Below the pieces are notes generated by a model that saw only the letters and a list, made by a program, of their open reading frames with translations, was not told the DNA's origin and did no database searches. The position numbers and the translations under genes were made by a program. Below are positions 62,274 to 64,000 of a stretch of DNA of 64,000 bases, in pieces (positions within the stretch are counted from its first letter, which is position 1; every line of letters begins with the position of its first letter). Source of the DNA: Streptomyces verrucosisporus (GTDB taxonomy: Bacteria > Actinomycetota > Actinomycetes > Streptomycetales > Streptomycetaceae); NCBI RefSeq assembly GCF_017114865.1, contig NZ_JADEYH010000023.1, forward strand, positions 17,431 to 81,430, read 5' to 3'.

Positions 62274-62296
62274 ATGCCCGCCGGAGGGGGAGCGGA

Positions 62297-63385
62297 TCAG
62301 CCCGCCGTGCACCGCGGCAGGCCGGCCGTCTCCCCCTCCCGGATGTCCTCCAGGGCGCCCATGGCGTCTTCGATCGTGCCGACCTTCACCAGGGTCAGGC
62401 CCTCGGGGACGTCCCGGGCCGCGCCCGCGCAGTTCTCCTCGGGGGTGAGGAAGTACTCGGCGCCCTTGTCCCGGGCGGCGATGGTCTTCATCCCTATGCC
62501 GCCGATCGGGCCTACCCGCCCCTCGCCGTCGATGGTGCCCGTACCGGCCACGAACTCGCCGCCGGTGAGGTCCCCGGGGGTGAGCTTGTCCACGATGCCG
62601 AGGGCGAACATCAGCCCGGCGCTGGGGCCTCCGACGTCGGCCAGCTCGATGTCTATCTCGAACGGGAAGGTGTGGTCGAGCCCCGCCCGGATCCCGACGA
62701 CGGCCCGTCCGTCGTCGTCGGCCTCGCCGGTGGTGACGGTGACCTCCCGGGAGCCGGTGGGCTCCTCGCCCGCCTTCTCGGCCGCCCGGGCGGCCTTGGC
62801 CGGGACGACGGTGAAGACCACGTCCTCGCCGGGCTCGCGCTCGGTCACCAGCTCGGCGACGTCGCCCGGCTCCTCGACGGCCTCGCCGTCCACGGCCGTG
62901 ATCACGTCCCCGGCGTGCAGCCTGTCCTCGGCCGGCCCCCCCTTGACCACGGCGGCCACGACCACCCGTTCGCCGACCGGGACGTCCAGCTCGCGCAGGG
63001 CGGCGACCTTGGCGCTCTCCAGCGACTGGGTGAACTCCTCGGCGTTCTCCTCGCGCACCTCCTCGGCCGACTTGTCGTCGGGGTAGAGGGTGTCGTGCGG
63101 GACGACGGCGCTGTCCTCGGCCAGCCAGCCGTAGACGGCCTCCACGAGGTTCATCCGGTAGTCGGCGCCGGTGACGCGGACGGTGGTCATGTTCAGGTGC
63201 CCGGACGGCTCGTAGGTCTTCCTGCCCTCGATGCTCAGCACCGGTTCGCCGTCGTGCTCGCCGAGCGTGTTGACGGTGGGGCCCGGTGACATCTCGGCGT
63301 ACGGCACCCTGATGAGGACCGCGGCGCAGAGCACGGCTATGAGCAGCAGGGTCGAGGTGAGCATCGTCGCGGTCCGGCGTGGCAT
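62297..63385 (-). CDS. PDZ-domain Lon-like serine protease (YlbL family)
   Basis: 362 residues. One N-terminal membrane anchor (ATMLTSTLLLIAVLCAAVLIRVPYAEMSPGP), an extracytoplasmic PDZ domain (about 170-240; VVKGGPAEDRLHAGDVITAVDG) and a Lon C-terminal domain with the Ser in GGPSAGLMFALGIVDKL and the Lys in GGIGMKTIAARDKG. ATG at 63383-63385. It is convergent with PPA1309, and precedes no partner. Confidence 0.92.
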   Translation of the reverse strand: MPRRTATMLTSTLLLIAVLCAAVLIRVPYAEMSPGPTVNTLGEHDGEPVLSIEGRKTYEPSGHLNMTTVRVTGADYRMNLVEAVYGWLAEDSAVVPHDTLYPDDKSAEEVREENAEEFTQSLESAKVAALRELDVPVGERVVVAAVVKGGPAEDRLHAGDVITAVDGEAVEEPGDVAELVTEREPGEDVVFTVVPAKAARAAEKAGEEPTGSREVTVTTGEADDDGRAVVGIRAGLDHTFPFEIDIELADVGGPSAGLMFALGIVDKLTPGDLTGGEFVAGTGTIDGEGRVGPIGGIGMKTIAARDKGAEYFLTPEENCAGAARDVPEGLTLVKVGTIEDAMGALEDIREGETAGLPRCTAG

Positions 63386-63410
63386 GGCACGACAGTACGG
63401 GAACCGCGCG

Positions 63411-63659
63411 TCAGTCGGCTGCGGGGGCCCGTCCGTCCGGGGCCGTGCGGGACACGGCGGCAGGGCCTTCGCGACCGCCCCGGTCATCCCGCCCCGTCCC
63501 GTGGCCGTGCGGCCGTTCCATGGCGGCGCGGAAGGCCTCGTATCCGGCGACCCCGTCGGCGTCCCCGAAACCGCTGGGCTTGCGCGAGGCCCACACGGAC
63601 CACACGGCCGCCCCGACCGCGGCGACGAACGGAATCAGCAACCAGGCGAGTGCCGCCAC
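63411..63659 (-). CDS. Small single-span membrane protein
   Basis: 82 residues: ALAWLLIPFVAAVGAAVWSVWA is a membrane segment, followed by a basic linker and GYEAFRAAMERPHG. GTG at 63657-63659 has GGGAGG five bases upstream. It lies 25 bases upstream of the YlbL gene on the same strand, so they may be co-transcribed. Conserved in Streptomyces, unknown role. Confidence 0.8.
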   Translation of the reverse strand: MAALAWLLIPFVAAVGAAVWSVWASRKPSGFGDADGVAGYEAFRAAMERPHGHGTGRDDRGGREGPAAVSRTAPDGRAPAAD

Positions 63660-64000
63660 AGTGACCTCCCGATCCTCGAGTACGCCGGAGATACGGCCTA
63701 TGAGCAGACTAGATCCCGGATGAGTCAACCGTTCCGGCAGGGGTGCCCTTCCGCAACTCCGCGCCCTGGGGAAACCGCCCGCTCCTCGGCTCCGGCTCTG
63801 CGGGGCACTGTTCCCGGCCACCGGCGCGGCACACCCCGCGCGGCCATGGCACAGCTGCCCGGGAGGCGTACCGGCGGGTTCCGGGGTTCCTGCCGGCGGC
63901 CGGTTCGAAGCCCGCCGGCCAGTGCGGCATCGGTCAGGGTTCGCCCGGTGGCGGGGCTCCCCCGGCCTCCGAGGTGCCGGGGCCTCCCCGGGCCCTCGGG
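63660..64000. other. Terminal 341 bases with no supported gene
   Basis: Contains the promoter of the small membrane protein. A minus-strand frame ending at 63934 (…PPPGEP, stop) could be the tail of a gene outside the window, but codon use is not clearly coding. Confidence 0.4.

Noticed and set aside
63934..64000. Possible 3' end of a minus-strand gene (…PPPGEP, stop)
   Set aside because: Only 22 codons are visible, with several A-ending codons; not enough to claim a gene.

Overview
The window is a high-GC (about 72%) actinobacterial chromosome segment, almost certainly Streptomyces. Markers for this are a nickel superoxide dismutase with its maturation protease, the sigR/rsrA thiol-stress pair, a SigB-type sigma operon, a WhiB-family gene, the complete das chitobiose/GlcNAc cluster with its DasR operators, and class Ia ribonucleotide reductase under a cobalamin riboswitch. 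Gene order resembles, from memory, the S. coelicolor core around SCO5283 down to about SCO5190. Codon third positions are almost all G/C except in a foreign block at about 16.5-22.8 kb.

Layout. 0-8.2 kb: the end of a two-component system, the multifunctional 2-oxoglutarate decarboxylase/dehydrogenase kgd, a small DUF6104 protein, and a DUF4097-PadR pair preceded by an inverted-repeat operator. 8.2-16.5 kb: a quinone-oxidoreductase-like gene, a polar amino-acid ABC transporter operon, NAD malic enzyme, a methyltransferase, a CGNR regulator, and divergent sodX/sodN. 16.5-22.8 kb: a decayed integrative element abutting the 3' end of sodN. It holds an integrase, an intact IS200/IS605 insertion (tnpA/tnpB) that has cut the end of an XRE regulator gene, a relaxase that has lost its N-terminal half, strong palindromes, and a second XRE regulator. 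22.9-31 kb: a DUF2267 gene, a PLP enzyme, the anti-sigma/sigH operon, a small membrane protein, a diacylglycerol kinase, wblE with an unusual leader, and a PdtaS-like kinase. 31-38 kb: dasD-dasC-dasB-dasA (minus) facing away from dasR (plus), then a DUF3311 gene and a frameshifted acetyltransferase. 38-43 kb: NrdR boxes, a B12 riboswitch, nrdA-nrdB, and a secreted DD-peptidase. 43-54 kb: def, a TPR gene, sigR-rsrA, a hydrolase, an SRAP protein, an M50-like peptidase, aroA, rsgA, a TetR regulator, hisN and a CBS protein. 54-64 kb: divergent katA/catR, two identical initiator tRNAs flanking a Sel1-repeat gene, a UPF0182 membrane protein, a PPA1309-family gene, a Lon-like PDZ protease and a small membrane protein.

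How it works together. Several regulons are self-contained here: DasR with operators between dasR and dasA, SigR with its own GGAAT-N18-GTT promoter and its zinc anti-sigma factor, CatR with an operator in the katA/catR gap, PadR with an operator ahead of its own operon, and NrdR plus cobalamin sensing on nrdAB. Oxidative stress is a recurring theme (sodN, sigR, katA, SRAP). The most notable irregularities are the mobile element lying directly against the sodN stop codon, where Streptomyces normally carries the 3'UTR-derived small RNA that silences sodF, and the layered decay inside that element (IS insertion plus deletion). No CRISPR array, biosynthetic cluster or phage structural genes were seen.
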